Source of the DNA: Alphaproteobacteria bacterium
Lineage (GTDB): Bacteria; Pseudomonadota; Alphaproteobacteria; Micropepsales; Micropepsaceae
DNA: 36,824 nt
NCBI GenBank assembly: GCA_009693985.1
Contig: SHWE01000019.1
Coordinates: 1-36,824, forward strand
Reading direction: 5' to 3'
The first letter of the stretch is position 1. The number at the start of each line of letters is the position of its first letter. The position numbers and the translations under genes are program-made. Under the pieces are notes generated by a model. It did not search any database and was not told the origin of the DNA. It saw only the letters and a program-made list of their open reading frames with translations. This document shows positions 16,823 to 24,836 of this stretch, in pieces.

Positions 16823-17805
16823 TATTTGATGACGCCGCTCGCCTTCAGGAGGCTCGACGTATCGGCCGCGAATTTCTCGACGAAGGCGCCATATTTGTCG
16901 TGCGGTATGTGGTTGGCCATCAGGCTCACCGCGAGGTAGCGCTGCTTATATTCGGGATCGTTGAGAATCTTCAGGGCCGCGTCGTCCCAGATCTTCAAAA
17001 TCTCCGGGGGCAATCCCTTCGGTCCGGCGATACCGCGGAATTTCTCCATCACCACGTTGTAGCCGAGCTCTTTGACGGTCGGCACATTCGGATGTCCCGG
17101 AATGCGCTGCGAATTGAAGACGGCGAGCAGCCGAACCTTGCCGGCTTCAAGCTGGGCGCGGATTTCCTCGATCTCGCCGACGCCCATGTCGAGCGTACCG
17201 TTCAGCACATTGATCATCAGATCGCCACCGCCATCATGGCTGACGACCGCCGCGTTCACCTTGGCCGCGATGCGCAATTGCTCGGCTGCCTGGCGTTCCA
17301 GCGAAGCCGGGTTCGCGGCGCCCCAGCGGCCGCGCGAAGCCCGCGCCCGGTCGATAAGATCCTTCAAGGTTTTGTAAGGACCGTCGGTGCGCGTGTAGAT
17401 GACTTCGGAATCGGTGAAGAAATTCACCACCGGCTGAAGATCGCGATAGGTCTTGGCGGGCTTGCTGAGCAGCGAGGTCAAAATATAGGTCGGCGTCGCG
17501 GCATACATCATGCTGCCGTCGGGCCGTGCGCCCGCGACGCGCGACAGCGCCTTGGCGCCCGAACCGCCTTCGTCGTTTTCGACGATGAAGGTCGTCTTGA
17601 TGTATTTCTGTAAATAGCGGACGAGCTCGCGCAGGAAGACGTCGCTGCCCGCGCCGGGGCTCGAATGGGTGACGAGGGTCACGACCCTATGGGGATAGGG
17701 GACGGGGACGTTGGCGGGCGGGGGCGCTGCGGCTGCGGCTACGGCAGGCCCCGCGGCCAGCGCGGTAAGGGCCAGCGCCGACAGGAAATTTCGCAATTTT
17801 CTCAT
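16822..17805 (-). CDS. tctC: Tripartite tricarboxylate transporter periplasmic receptor, TctC/Bug family
   Basis: Solute receptor of 327 aa with a Sec signal peptide (residues 1-24, ending AVAAA). Family segments are YPHRVVTLVTHSSPGAGSD (strand 1 and the ligand loop), NDEGGSGAKALSRVAGA, and the C-terminal GYNVVMEKFRGIAGPKGLP. Bug proteins bind a carboxylic acid in the periplasm and hand it to TctAB. The ligand loop PGAGSD differs a little from the usual PPGGSTD. It starts 39 nt after the S46 peptidase stop, so it may be co-transcribed with the Rieske/S46 pair, or it may have a promoter at the end of that gene. Confidence 0.93.
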   Translation of the reverse strand: MRKLRNFLSALALTALAAGPAVAAAAAPPPANVPVPYPHRVVTLVTHSSPGAGSDVFLRELVRYLQKYIKTTFIVENDEGGSGAKALSRVAGARPDGSMMYAATPTYILTSLLSKPAKTYRDLQPVVNFFTDSEVIYTRTDGPYKTLKDLIDRARASRGRWGAANPASLERQAAEQLRIAAKVNAAVVSHDGGGDLMINVLNGTLDMGVGEIEEIRAQLEAGKVRLLAVFNSQRIPGHPNVPTVKELGYNVVMEKFRGIAGPKGLPPEILKIWDDAALKILNDPEYKQRYLAVSLMANHIPHDKYGAFVEKFAADTSSLLKASGVIK

Positions 17806-17844
17806 GGTTATCGCCCGCCGTTCCTGCCCTATATGCCCGTCAAA

Positions 17845-19917
17845 CTAACGCCCGGTCAATTCCGCAACCAGGTCATTGCGCCCGTAAATCTTGATCAGCG
17901 CCTCGGTCATGGCGGCGGTCGAGACCGAGACCGTCCGGTTGAGCACCGCATCGAAGAAGAAATCGCCGCCCAGCGAATGGATATTGCCGTCGAAGACGGC
18001 GCCGATCATATCGCCCTTGGCGTTGATCAGCGGCGAGCCGGAATTGCCCCCGATGATGTCGTTGTCGGACGACATATTGTACACGGTCGCGAGATCGAGC
18101 TTCCCCTTGCCGTCAATCCAGCGCTGGTCGAGCGCATAGGGGAATTGGCCGGTGGCGCGCTCATAGAGCCCGGCGAAATTGGTGAATGAAGGTACGGCAC
18201 GACCACGATAATTCCAGCCCGTGATTTTGCCGTAAGTGAGCCGCAGCGAGAACGTCGCATCGGGATAGACGCTGGTGCCGTAAGCGGCGAAACGCGCTTT
18301 CGCGATGCGCTCATAGGCGGCGGCCGACGGGCCCGAGACGCGCTCCTCATAGGTCTTGCGCAGGGCGCGTCCCGCCGCGTCGAACTTCCGCACGAAGCGG
18401 ATCATCGGATCGTCAGAGGCGGCGATGGCTTGCATGCCGCCATCCCATAGACGGCGGCGCAGATCGGGATCGGCGAGCTTCGATTGGATAAGCGCGCGGG
18501 CGAGCGTCTCGGGCGAATCCTTGCCCAGTACGAGCGCGGTCTCGGGCGCGTCCGCCGTCAGCTCCTCGCGCAATTTGGTCAGCCAGAATTCGAGGCGCAG
18601 CTGTTCGAGGTCGGGATAGACCGGCTGGCGGTCGAGCAATTGGCGCTGTACCAGCGGCAGGCGGGCATCGCCATATTCGCGCAGGCGCTCGCCATTGGGC
18701 ATGCCGCGTTCTTCGGCGGCGCGCACCAGCGTCTTCGCATAGCCATAAAGGCGCGAGCCGTAGCCATCGCGCGCTTCGATGAAATAATAGGGTTTGTACA
18801 TCGCCACGCGCTCGATTTGCGCTTTGGCGATGTCGGCCCAGGGATCGCCGATTGTCGTGCGCAAATTGGCATCGGCCGCGACCTTCGCCTTCAACTCGGC
18901 ATCGGCTTTGCGTTTTGTCTCGATCAGCGAAGGTTGCAGCAGCGCGTCCTGCTGGCCGCGCAGCGATTTCAATCCGTTCTCGAGGCCGAACAGTGCGCTA
19001 TTGCCGATGCGCGCCTGTTCCGTACCTTCCTGGGCATAGCGCGTGATGCGTCCGCGAAGCTCGGAATTCAGCACCAGGCTCAATGGATTGACGACATCGC
19101 GCAAAGTCACGAGCTCGTCCGCGATCATCTGCCGATCGGTGCCGCCGGGATTGCCGGCGACGAAGACGGGTTCACCATCCTTGGGCGCGGCCGCGTTCCA
19201 GGTCAAATGCTCCGGCGTTTTTACAACGGTGCCGTTGTCGTAAAGGCGCAGGAAAGAGAAATCGAGGTCGTAGCGCGGGAAGTTGAAATTGTCGGGATCG
19301 CCACCGAAGAAGGCCGCCGCGAATTCCGGCGCGAAGACCAGCCGCACATCGGCATAGCGGCGATAGGTGTGAAGCTTGTATTGGCCGCCATCATAGAGCG
19401 TGACGATTTGGCAGCGATGGGTGCGTTCCTTGCCCGAGCAGCTTTGCTTTTCGAGATTGGCGATGGCCGCGTCGCGGGCGCGGGTGAAATCTTGGCCGGC
19501 GCGCGCGGCGGTGGCCTCGTTGATCGTGCCCGTCACGTCGCCGATGGTTTCGAGGATTTCGGCTTGCGTGCCGGGGCATTGCTTCTCGTCCCCACGGCGG
19601 GCCGCGGAAAATCCCGCCTTGATGTAGTCGTTTTGCGGCGTGGAAAGGGCCTGCACGCAGCCCGACACGCAATGATGGTTGGTGAGCACGAGTCCGTCGG
19701 GCGACACCACCGAGGCCGAGCAGCCGCCCGCGAGCCGCACCGCCGACGCCCGCACGTGGTCGAGCCATTTCTGGTCGACGGCGACGCCGTATTTCTGCTG
19801 CACAACAGGTGCGGGGAAATTGTCGAACGTCCACATGCCTTCGTCGGCGAAGGCGGTGGCGGAGATGCAGAGAAAAAGACCGGCCAAAAGGGATTTGCGC
19901 ATCGTGGCTCGTTTCAT
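17845..19917 (-). CDS. S46 family dipeptidyl-peptidase (DPP7/DAP BII type)
   Basis: Periplasmic serine dipeptidyl-peptidase of 690 aa. A signal peptide covers about residues 6-24. Catalytic elements are TNHHC (residues 79-83), the Asp-bearing segment DNFNFPRYDLDFSF and Ser626 in GGNSGSP. In S46 the residue in FD-x-N sets P1 preference: Arg gives acidic-specific DPP11, Gly gives DPP7/DAP BII with hydrophobic preference. Gly644 here predicts the DPP7-like type. The length is close to the family norm of about 700. ATG 19917 overlaps the stop of the Rieske gene as ATGA. The enzyme should release dipeptides from oligopeptides in the periplasm. Its pairing with an oxygenase is unusual. Confidence 0.93.
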   Translation of the reverse strand: MKRATMRKSLLAGLFLCISATAFADEGMWTFDNFPAPVVQQKYGVAVDQKWLDHVRASAVRLAGGCSASVVSPDGLVLTNHHCVSGCVQALSTPQNDYIKAGFSAARRGDEKQCPGTQAEILETIGDVTGTINEATAARAGQDFTRARDAAIANLEKQSCSGKERTHRCQIVTLYDGGQYKLHTYRRYADVRLVFAPEFAAAFFGGDPDNFNFPRYDLDFSFLRLYDNGTVVKTPEHLTWNAAAPKDGEPVFVAGNPGGTDRQMIADELVTLRDVVNPLSLVLNSELRGRITRYAQEGTEQARIGNSALFGLENGLKSLRGQQDALLQPSLIETKRKADAELKAKVAADANLRTTIGDPWADIAKAQIERVAMYKPYYFIEARDGYGSRLYGYAKTLVRAAEERGMPNGERLREYGDARLPLVQRQLLDRQPVYPDLEQLRLEFWLTKLREELTADAPETALVLGKDSPETLARALIQSKLADPDLRRRLWDGGMQAIAASDDPMIRFVRKFDAAGRALRKTYEERVSGPSAAAYERIAKARFAAYGTSVYPDATFSLRLTYGKITGWNYRGRAVPSFTNFAGLYERATGQFPYALDQRWIDGKGKLDLATVYNMSSDNDIIGGNSGSPLINAKGDMIGAVFDGNIHSLGGDFFFDAVLNRTVSVSTAAMTEALIKIYGRNDLVAELTGR

Positions 19918-21206
19918 TTCGCGGGGACGGGTTCGCGCGCGCGGGTGATGGCGTCGCGATTCTTATGTTTGGTGAAGACCTCGATCAGCTCTTCGGCGAT
20001 GGGCGAGAAATTCGACATCTGGCGGCGGAGCTGGCTGACGAAGCCGTCGGAATACATGTCCTTGCCCTTCTCGCGCGGCAGGTCGATGACACGGTTCAGG
20101 CGCGCATCGCGAACGATGCCGACGGGGTCTTCGCCGCGCTCGACCTTCTCGATCTCGCGTTTCAGCAATTTGCGATACATCACGAGACCGCGGTCGGAAG
20201 CGCCGAGCTTTTCCTTGGTGCGGTCGGCGATTGTACCCTGAGTGGTCCAGGCCATGATGTCCTGCGCGTGGATGTAATCGAGCAGGAATTCGCCGTTGGA
20301 ATCCTTCACCGGCGGCTCGTAGACAGGCACGCGGGTCAAAAGATGCGCCGGCACGTCGGCATCGTCGGGCGGAATGTAGGCGTGATACCAGAAATGCATC
20401 GTGTTCGTGTCGTCCATCGGCACGCGGATCTGAAAGATCTGCTGCTTCCACAAGCCGCCATTGCTGCCGCCCGACAGCGTGTTGGGGAAAAGAAGCGGAT
20501 GGCCGACGCGCCAATCATCGGAATCCTCCGATTGGTTCTCCATCAGGCGGCGCTTGATGATGCCGAAGGGAAATTCGTCGAAGGCGATTTTCGCGTGGTG
20601 TTTGGAGATCGCCACTTTGCGCCCCTCGCCCTCATGGCGGAATTCGTAGAGCGCGCCGTGCAGCCATTCGGTGTGCACCGGATCGACCGAGTTCTCCATG
20701 ATCTGGAGCCAATTGCACGGGATCACGCGTTTGCCGAGATGGCGGATGGCGCGCTCCGCGACATAGCCGTCGAAGCGCGGCAGCAGCGGCGCCGGTTCCG
20801 GCCCGAGATAGGCGAAGAGAAGCCCGCCCAGTTCCTGCACCGGATATGCGGTCGCGACCTTAGCGCCGCGCAGCGCATGGGATTCGCTTTCGTTCGGTTG
20901 TTCGAGACAGCGCCCGCCCGCATCGAAGCACCAGCCATGATAGGCGCAGCGTATGCCGTCTTGCGTCGGGATTCCGTAGGCGAGCGACGCGCCGCGATGG
21001 GGACAGGATTCACCGATCAGCCCGAAGGCCCCGGCGCGGGTTTTGAAAAGCACGAGGTCTTCGCCGAGCATGCGGACGCGTAAGGTCCAGCGCTCGGCCA
21101 TTTCCGATAGGCCCGCCACCGGCTGCCAATAGCAGCGTAATAGATTGCCCATGCGCGTGCCGGGGCCGACCCGTGTCAGGAGCTCGTTTTCTTCGGCAGT
21201 CAGCAT
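19914..21206 (-). CDS. Rieske [2Fe-2S] aromatic ring-hydroxylating oxygenase, phthalate 4,5-dioxygenase-like
   Basis: Oxygenase component of 430 aa. The Rieske cluster ligands are Cys68-x-His70 (ESCPHRGASL) and Cys87-xx-His90 (CAYHGWCF). The mononuclear iron region reads NWLQIMENSVDPVHTEWLHG, with the expected Asp and two His. The single-subunit form and RCYWQPV near the N-terminus point to the phthalate-dioxygenase/demethylase branch, which hydroxylates aromatics or removes O- or N-methyl groups. No reductase or ferredoxin gene is beside it, so electrons must come from elsewhere. I chose ATG 21206 (MLTAEENELL, the family's usual start) rather than 21320. It is divergent from the Gfo/Idh/MocA gene. 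Confidence 0.92.
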   Translation of the reverse strand: MLTAEENELLTRVGPGTRMGNLLRCYWQPVAGLSEMAERWTLRVRMLGEDLVLFKTRAGAFGLIGESCPHRGASLAYGIPTQDGIRCAYHGWCFDAGGRCLEQPNESESHALRGAKVATAYPVQELGGLLFAYLGPEPAPLLPRFDGYVAERAIRHLGKRVIPCNWLQIMENSVDPVHTEWLHGALYEFRHEGEGRKVAISKHHAKIAFDEFPFGIIKRRLMENQSEDSDDWRVGHPLLFPNTLSGGSNGGLWKQQIFQIRVPMDDTNTMHFWYHAYIPPDDADVPAHLLTRVPVYEPPVKDSNGEFLLDYIHAQDIMAWTTQGTIADRTKEKLGASDRGLVMYRKLLKREIEKVERGEDPVGIVRDARLNRVIDLPREKGKDMYSDGFVSQLRRQMSNFSPIAEELIEVFTKHKNRDAITRAREPVPAK

Positions 21207-21283
21207 GGTTTTTCCGGTTTGCCCGCGCGTTGCCGCTATTATGTCAGCCGGGCCTGTTCCGGTCCAATGGGGAGGCGGGTTTG

Positions 21284-22390
21284 GTGTTGCGCATCGGCAT
21301 TGCGGGGTTGGGCGCGGCATCCCGGCTGGTGCTGCCTTTCATGGGCAAGGTCGAAGGCGTGCGGCTTGTGGGCGCCGCCGATGTGCGGGAAGAGGCGCGC
21401 GCCGCCTTCGCGCGGGATTACGGATTGTCCACATTCGCGAGCGTGGAAGCGATGTGCGGCTCGCCCGATGTGGACACCGTCTGGATCGAGACACCGAACC
21501 ATCTACATTGCGAGCATGCCCTGACGACGGCCGCGCATAACAAGCATGTGATCGTGGCGAAGCCCTTGGCGGCGAACCTCGATGAGTGCGAACGCATGAT
21601 CGCTGCGTGCCGGAAAGCCGGCGTCAGATTGCTGCTGGGGCATTCCAAGATTTTCGATTCGCCGGTGAAGGCGATGGGGGAAATCGCGCGTGGCGGGCGG
21701 TTGGGCCGCGTCATCCAGATTGACTCCTGGTGGTACAATGATTGGCTGCGGCGGCCGCGTTTGGCAGAAGAACTCGACGCGGCGCGCGGCGCAGGGTTCG
21801 TGCTTCGCCAGGCGCCGCATCTCGTCGATATCGTGTGTCACATCATGGGCGAACGCGCGATCTCTGTGCGGGCGCTGACCGGGCGGTGGGATACGAACGT
21901 TCCGACCGACGGCAACTGCGCCGCCCTGATCCGTTTCGAGAGCGGCGCCTTCGCGAATATCAGCTTGAACGGCTATGGCTATTTCGGCACCAGCGAGCTG
22001 GCCTGGAACATCGGCATTTTCGGCGAGACGCGGGGGAGCGGAAAACCGGCGCCGCGACGCGCGCCTTTAGAGCCAGATGGGAAATATGCGGAACCGCCGC
22101 GCGAGCGTAATTTGGGCGATGCGATGCCGTTCGTCGGGCTGACGCTGGTCAGTTGCGAGCGTGGGGCGATGCGCCAATCGCCGGAGGGCATTTATCTCTA
22201 TACGGATGATGGCCGCGAAGAAATTACGGTTCCGCCCAATCCGGGGCGCACGGCCGAGTTGATCGAGCTGCGCGATGCGCTGGCGGAAAAGCGCGACGTC
22301 TTCCCAAACGGTGAATGGGGCAAGGCCAATCTGGAAATCTGTCTGGCGATGCTACAATCGGCGCGAGAGAATCGTGAGGTAATTTTGTAA
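21284..22390 (+). CDS. Gfo/Idh/MocA family oxidoreductase
   Basis: NAD(P)-dependent oxidoreductase of 368 aa. The N-terminal Rossmann loop is RIGIAGLGAASRLVLP. The family's E-K-P motif appears as IVAKPLAANLDECERM, so the Glu is replaced by Ala while Lys and Pro remain. The C-terminal domain has GHSKIFDSPVKAMGEIA, GRVIQIDSWWYNDW and APHLVDIVCHIMG, where the His is typical of the substrate site. I chose GTG 21284 because GGGAGG (21270-21275) is correctly spaced and no ATG starts the Rossmann fold. The earlier ATG 21173 would lie inside the oppositely oriented Rieske gene. Close relatives are 4,5-dihydroxyphthalate dehydrogenase-like, which would fit the divergent Rieske oxygenase, but this is an inference. 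Confidence 0.86.
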   Translation: MLRIGIAGLGAASRLVLPFMGKVEGVRLVGAADVREEARAAFARDYGLSTFASVEAMCGSPDVDTVWIETPNHLHCEHALTTAAHNKHVIVAKPLAANLDECERMIAACRKAGVRLLLGHSKIFDSPVKAMGEIARGGRLGRVIQIDSWWYNDWLRRPRLAEELDAARGAGFVLRQAPHLVDIVCHIMGERAISVRALTGRWDTNVPTDGNCAALIRFESGAFANISLNGYGYFGTSELAWNIGIFGETRGSGKPAPRRAPLEPDGKYAEPPRERNLGDAMPFVGLTLVSCERGAMRQSPEGIYLYTDDGREEITVPPNPGRTAELIELRDALAEKRDVFPNGEWGKANLEICLAMLQSARENREVIL

Positions 22391-22417
22391 GTCTAAATCT
22401 AAATACCGGCTTCTGAT

Positions 22418-22903
22418 TCACAAGCAGGTAAAATCATAGTAGCTGTCAATGTGTGTAATTATTCCTCGATTATCCGCTGACCACAATACACCAACTCCAC
22501 TTCCGCAAGGGATGAAGCCCCAGCCATAGCTCAAATGTCTTTTTGGATTCCAATTCGGATCCCAAGAAGGACATTGGATAACGACGACACCGATGGGTGC
22601 CTGCTCCCCACGCGAAAGGCATCTCGTTATCGATGCCGGAAGTCCGTGAAAGCCCTGATCTTCCAACACCATTCGAAGTACGGCTTCACCCGTTCCGACC
22701 GGAAAGCGCTTCTGCAAGACCTGCACGAACTCACGAGTCGCTTCGCTACAATTTCTCGGATTAAAACATCGAATGGTGCCAACGATCCGGGGAGCACCCA
22801 GAGATGCAAATGCAAACATCCCGATCCCGGAAAATGTCAGAAATAGGATCATTACTGCCGTTACGAATACGGAAACTATTCCCCATATTACTGCGCGCTT
22901 CAT
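22418..22903 (-). CDS. Membrane-anchored hypothetical protein
   Basis: Protein of 161 aa that I do not recognise. Residues 5-36 form a hydrophobic anchor or uncleaved signal. The remainder is outside the membrane and has five Cys (RCFN, NCSE, RCLS, QCPSW, PCGSG), possibly forming disulfides, plus FTCL at the end. The DNA is visibly richer in A and T than the adjoining operon, with codons such as ATA and TTA, so it may be a recent arrival. It lies just after the aldolase gene (4 nt), in the same direction, and could be read through from that operon. Confidence 0.6.
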   Translation of the reverse strand: MKRAVIWGIVSVFVTAVMILFLTFSGIGMFAFASLGAPRIVGTIRCFNPRNCSEATREFVQVLQKRFPVGTGEAVLRMVLEDQGFHGLPASITRCLSRGEQAPIGVVVIQCPSWDPNWNPKRHLSYGWGFIPCGSGVGVLWSADNRGIITHIDSYYDFTCL

Positions 22904-22907
22904 GAAG

Positions 22908-23660
22908 TTATTCCCCCGTCAGCCGGCAATAGAAGCGCCATTCGGCGGTGACGGATTCACTGGGTTCGCCGGGCGCGCTCCCACGCGCGCCCAATCGCTT
23001 CATCGCGGGCATCAACGCCTCACGATCGCTTTGCGAAATCGACCGGGGTTCGCCTAAAGCGCGCGCCTGATAGTTCATCGTCGCAAGCTCGTTCAATCCC
23101 AGCGCAACGACGCTTGCCTCTTCGATGGAGTCCGCCGCCGTGGTGATGCCGTGACCGCGCATCAAACAGGCGCGCTTGGCCCCGATGGTCGCGGCGAGTT
23201 CGCGGCCCAATTCCGGCGTATTGATCAGCACGCTCGATTCGAAAGTGGGTGGTTCTTCCAGTGCGATGCCGAGCCCGTGCGGGTCATAAGCGCCATAGAT
23301 CGGCAATAGCGGTACACCCGTCACCGTGAACAGCACGATGGTCGGCGGATGCAGATGCAGCACCGCATTCACGTCGGGACGGGCGCGGAAGATTTCGGTG
23401 TGGATGTAGATCTCGCTCGGCGTGCGCAGACCCTTGGGCATGCCGGCGACGGGCTGCCCGGATAGATCGATCTCGACGATCTCGTCTTCGGTCGTATAGC
23501 GCACGCCGTTTTCGGCCGGCCCGCGCGCCCGCACGAAGATGCGGTCGGTGCCGGGAATGCGCGCGCTGATATGGCCGCGCAGCGCGCGCGTCAGCTCCAT
23601 CTTGCCGAGCACACGACAGGCCCTGGCGATGCGCGTCTTGAGATCGTCTTCGACTTTCAT
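22908..23660 (-). CDS. Class II aldolase/adducin family protein
   Basis: Zinc-dependent aldolase/decarboxylase-fold protein of 250 aa. The metal ligands are visible: His102 and His104 in LHLHPP and His170 in RGHGI. Glu83 in PSEIYIH is the usual catalytic acid position. The family includes fuculose-phosphate aldolase, and also hydroxyaromatic-acid decarboxylases in catabolic clusters. The context of a bicupin dioxygenase and a solute receptor fits the second group better, but this is inference. ATG 23660 overlaps the upstream stop as TGATG, so I prefer it to ATG 23705. Confidence 0.87.
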   Translation of the reverse strand: MKVEDDLKTRIARACRVLGKMELTRALRGHISARIPGTDRIFVRARGPAENGVRYTTEDEIVEIDLSGQPVAGMPKGLRTPSEIYIHTEIFRARPDVNAVLHLHPPTIVLFTVTGVPLLPIYGAYDPHGLGIALEEPPTFESSVLINTPELGRELAATIGAKRACLMRGHGITTAADSIEEASVVALGLNELATMNYQARALGEPRSISQSDREALMPAMKRLGARGSAPGEPSESVTAEWRFYCRLTGE

Positions 23661-24832
23661 CAGCGCCCGCGCGCGATGAAAATATCGCGATAGAGCCGCA
23701 CCCATCTGGCGTTCTCGTCGAGATATTTCGGAACGTCCATGAGGGTGAGCTTCACCGGCAGGCGCTGCACTTTCAAATTCGACGGCACCACATTATGGGC
23801 GGCGAGAATCTTCTGCCCCTCTTCGGACAGAAGGAAATCCATGAACAGCACGGCCGCATGGGGATGGGCCGCGCGGGCAAAGGCGGCGACCGCCGTCGGC
23901 ATCGCGATGGTGGGCGCGGCGAACACCGTGTCGATCGGCGCGCCCGCCTTCTTCAACTGGCTTACCTCATCGACATAGGCGGTGATGGCGACCGGCACTT
24001 CGCCCGAGACCACGAGATTGGCCATCAGCGAATGGCCCTTGCGGACCGAGATGCCGTTCTTCGCCACGATGTCGCGAAACAGCGCCGTGGTTTTCTGCTC
24101 GCCCAGAGCGCCCGCCATCGCCATCAGCCAATTGTTGTCGTCGGCTTCGATGGCGAGCCGTCCCTTCCATTTGGGATCGGCGAGATCTTCGTAAGTCTTG
24201 GGCGCGTCGGCGGCGCGCACGAGATTGGTGTTGTAGGCGATGGTGAAAACCGAAAGTCGTGAGACGATCCAGGGCCGCCCCGGCGCCACCGCTTCCGGCA
24301 TCAATTCGGCGGTGACCGGCAGCGTCACCGCTTGCAGCAGCTTCTCGCGGTTAGCCGCTTCAATGTCGGGGCCCGCCGTCTCCATCACATCGGCGGCGAA
24401 ACGCCCGCCGCGCGCTTCGGTCAACACGCGCTGCAAGATCTGCTCGGAAGCGCTGCGCCAGAGATCGACCTTGACGCCATATTTGCGCGTGAAGGCGGCG
24501 CCGACCGCGCCCATCACTTCGAGAGGCGCCGAGGAATAAAGCGTCAGCGTGCCTTCCTTCTTCGCCCCCGCGATAAGGCGCGCGGTGCGATCGGGGCCGG
24601 CAAAACGGCCGACATCGGCGGTGGTTTGAGCGAGCGCGGGCGTAACGAACAGAAAAACGAGCGCGGCAATAGCGGCAATTTTCCTTCCCCCCTTGTGGGG
24701 GAAGGTGGTCCGAAGGACCGGAAGGGGGGACTGAGCAAATCTTTCCCCCCTTTCGTCGCTTCGCGACACTTTCCTCCACAAGGGGGGAAAGAAAGAAGAA
24801 CCCCGGTTTTGTTTCTTCATCTCGCCCATCAT
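23660..24832 (-). CDS. Periplasmic extracellular solute-binding protein (iron/2-aminoethylphosphonate-type), signal peptide extended by a repeat
   Basis: ABC-type binding protein of 390 aa, family 1/13 type: LIAGAKKEGTLTLYSSAP, EQILQRVLTEARGGRFAAD, AYNTNLV, DLADPKWKGRLAIE and FMDFLLSEEGQ are characteristic. The hydrophobic signal core lies at about residues 52-64, with cleavage after ALA68. This is far from the N-terminus because residues about 14-50 are encoded by a compound palindromic repeat. The start at 24832 is the first ATG after the cupin stop (4-nt gap). No downstream ATG precedes the signal core. No permease or ATPase gene is nearby, so it must use a transporter elsewhere or act differently. 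Confidence 0.86.
   Translation of the reverse strand: MMGEMKKQNRGSSFFPPLWRKVSRSDERGERFAQSPLPVLRTTFPHKGGRKIAAIAALVFLFVTPALAQTTADVGRFAGPDRTARLIAGAKKEGTLTLYSSAPLEVMGAVGAAFTRKYGVKVDLWRSASEQILQRVLTEARGGRFAADVMETAGPDIEAANREKLLQAVTLPVTAELMPEAVAPGRPWIVSRLSVFTIAYNTNLVRAADAPKTYEDLADPKWKGRLAIEADDNNWLMAMAGALGEQKTTALFRDIVAKNGISVRKGHSLMANLVVSGEVPVAITAYVDEVSQLKKAGAPIDTVFAAPTIAMPTAVAAFARAAHPHAAVLFMDFLLSEEGQKILAAHNVVPSNLKVQRLPVKLTLMDVPKYLDENARWVRLYRDIFIARGR
24683..24791. repeat. Compound palindromic repeat inside a coding region
   Basis: Four nested inverted repeats follow one another: CCTTCCCCC (24683-24691)/GGGGGAAGG (24697-24705); GGTCC-GAA-GGACC (24707-24719); an outer CTTTCCCCCC (24741-24750)/GGGGGGAAAG (24782-24791); and inside that GTCGC-TTC-GCGAC (24755-24767). 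The layout resembles the interspersed palindromic elements common between genes in alphaproteobacteria. Here it is translated in frame as residues about 14-50 of the solute-binding protein. Confidence 0.82.
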
Positions 24833-24836
24833 CCTA

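Noticed and set aside
13591-20241. Long plus-strand frames opposite the MmgE/PrpD, tctA and S46 genes
   Set aside because: They mirror well-supported minus-strand genes and have shadow-type composition (Arg, Gly, His-rich) without motifs.
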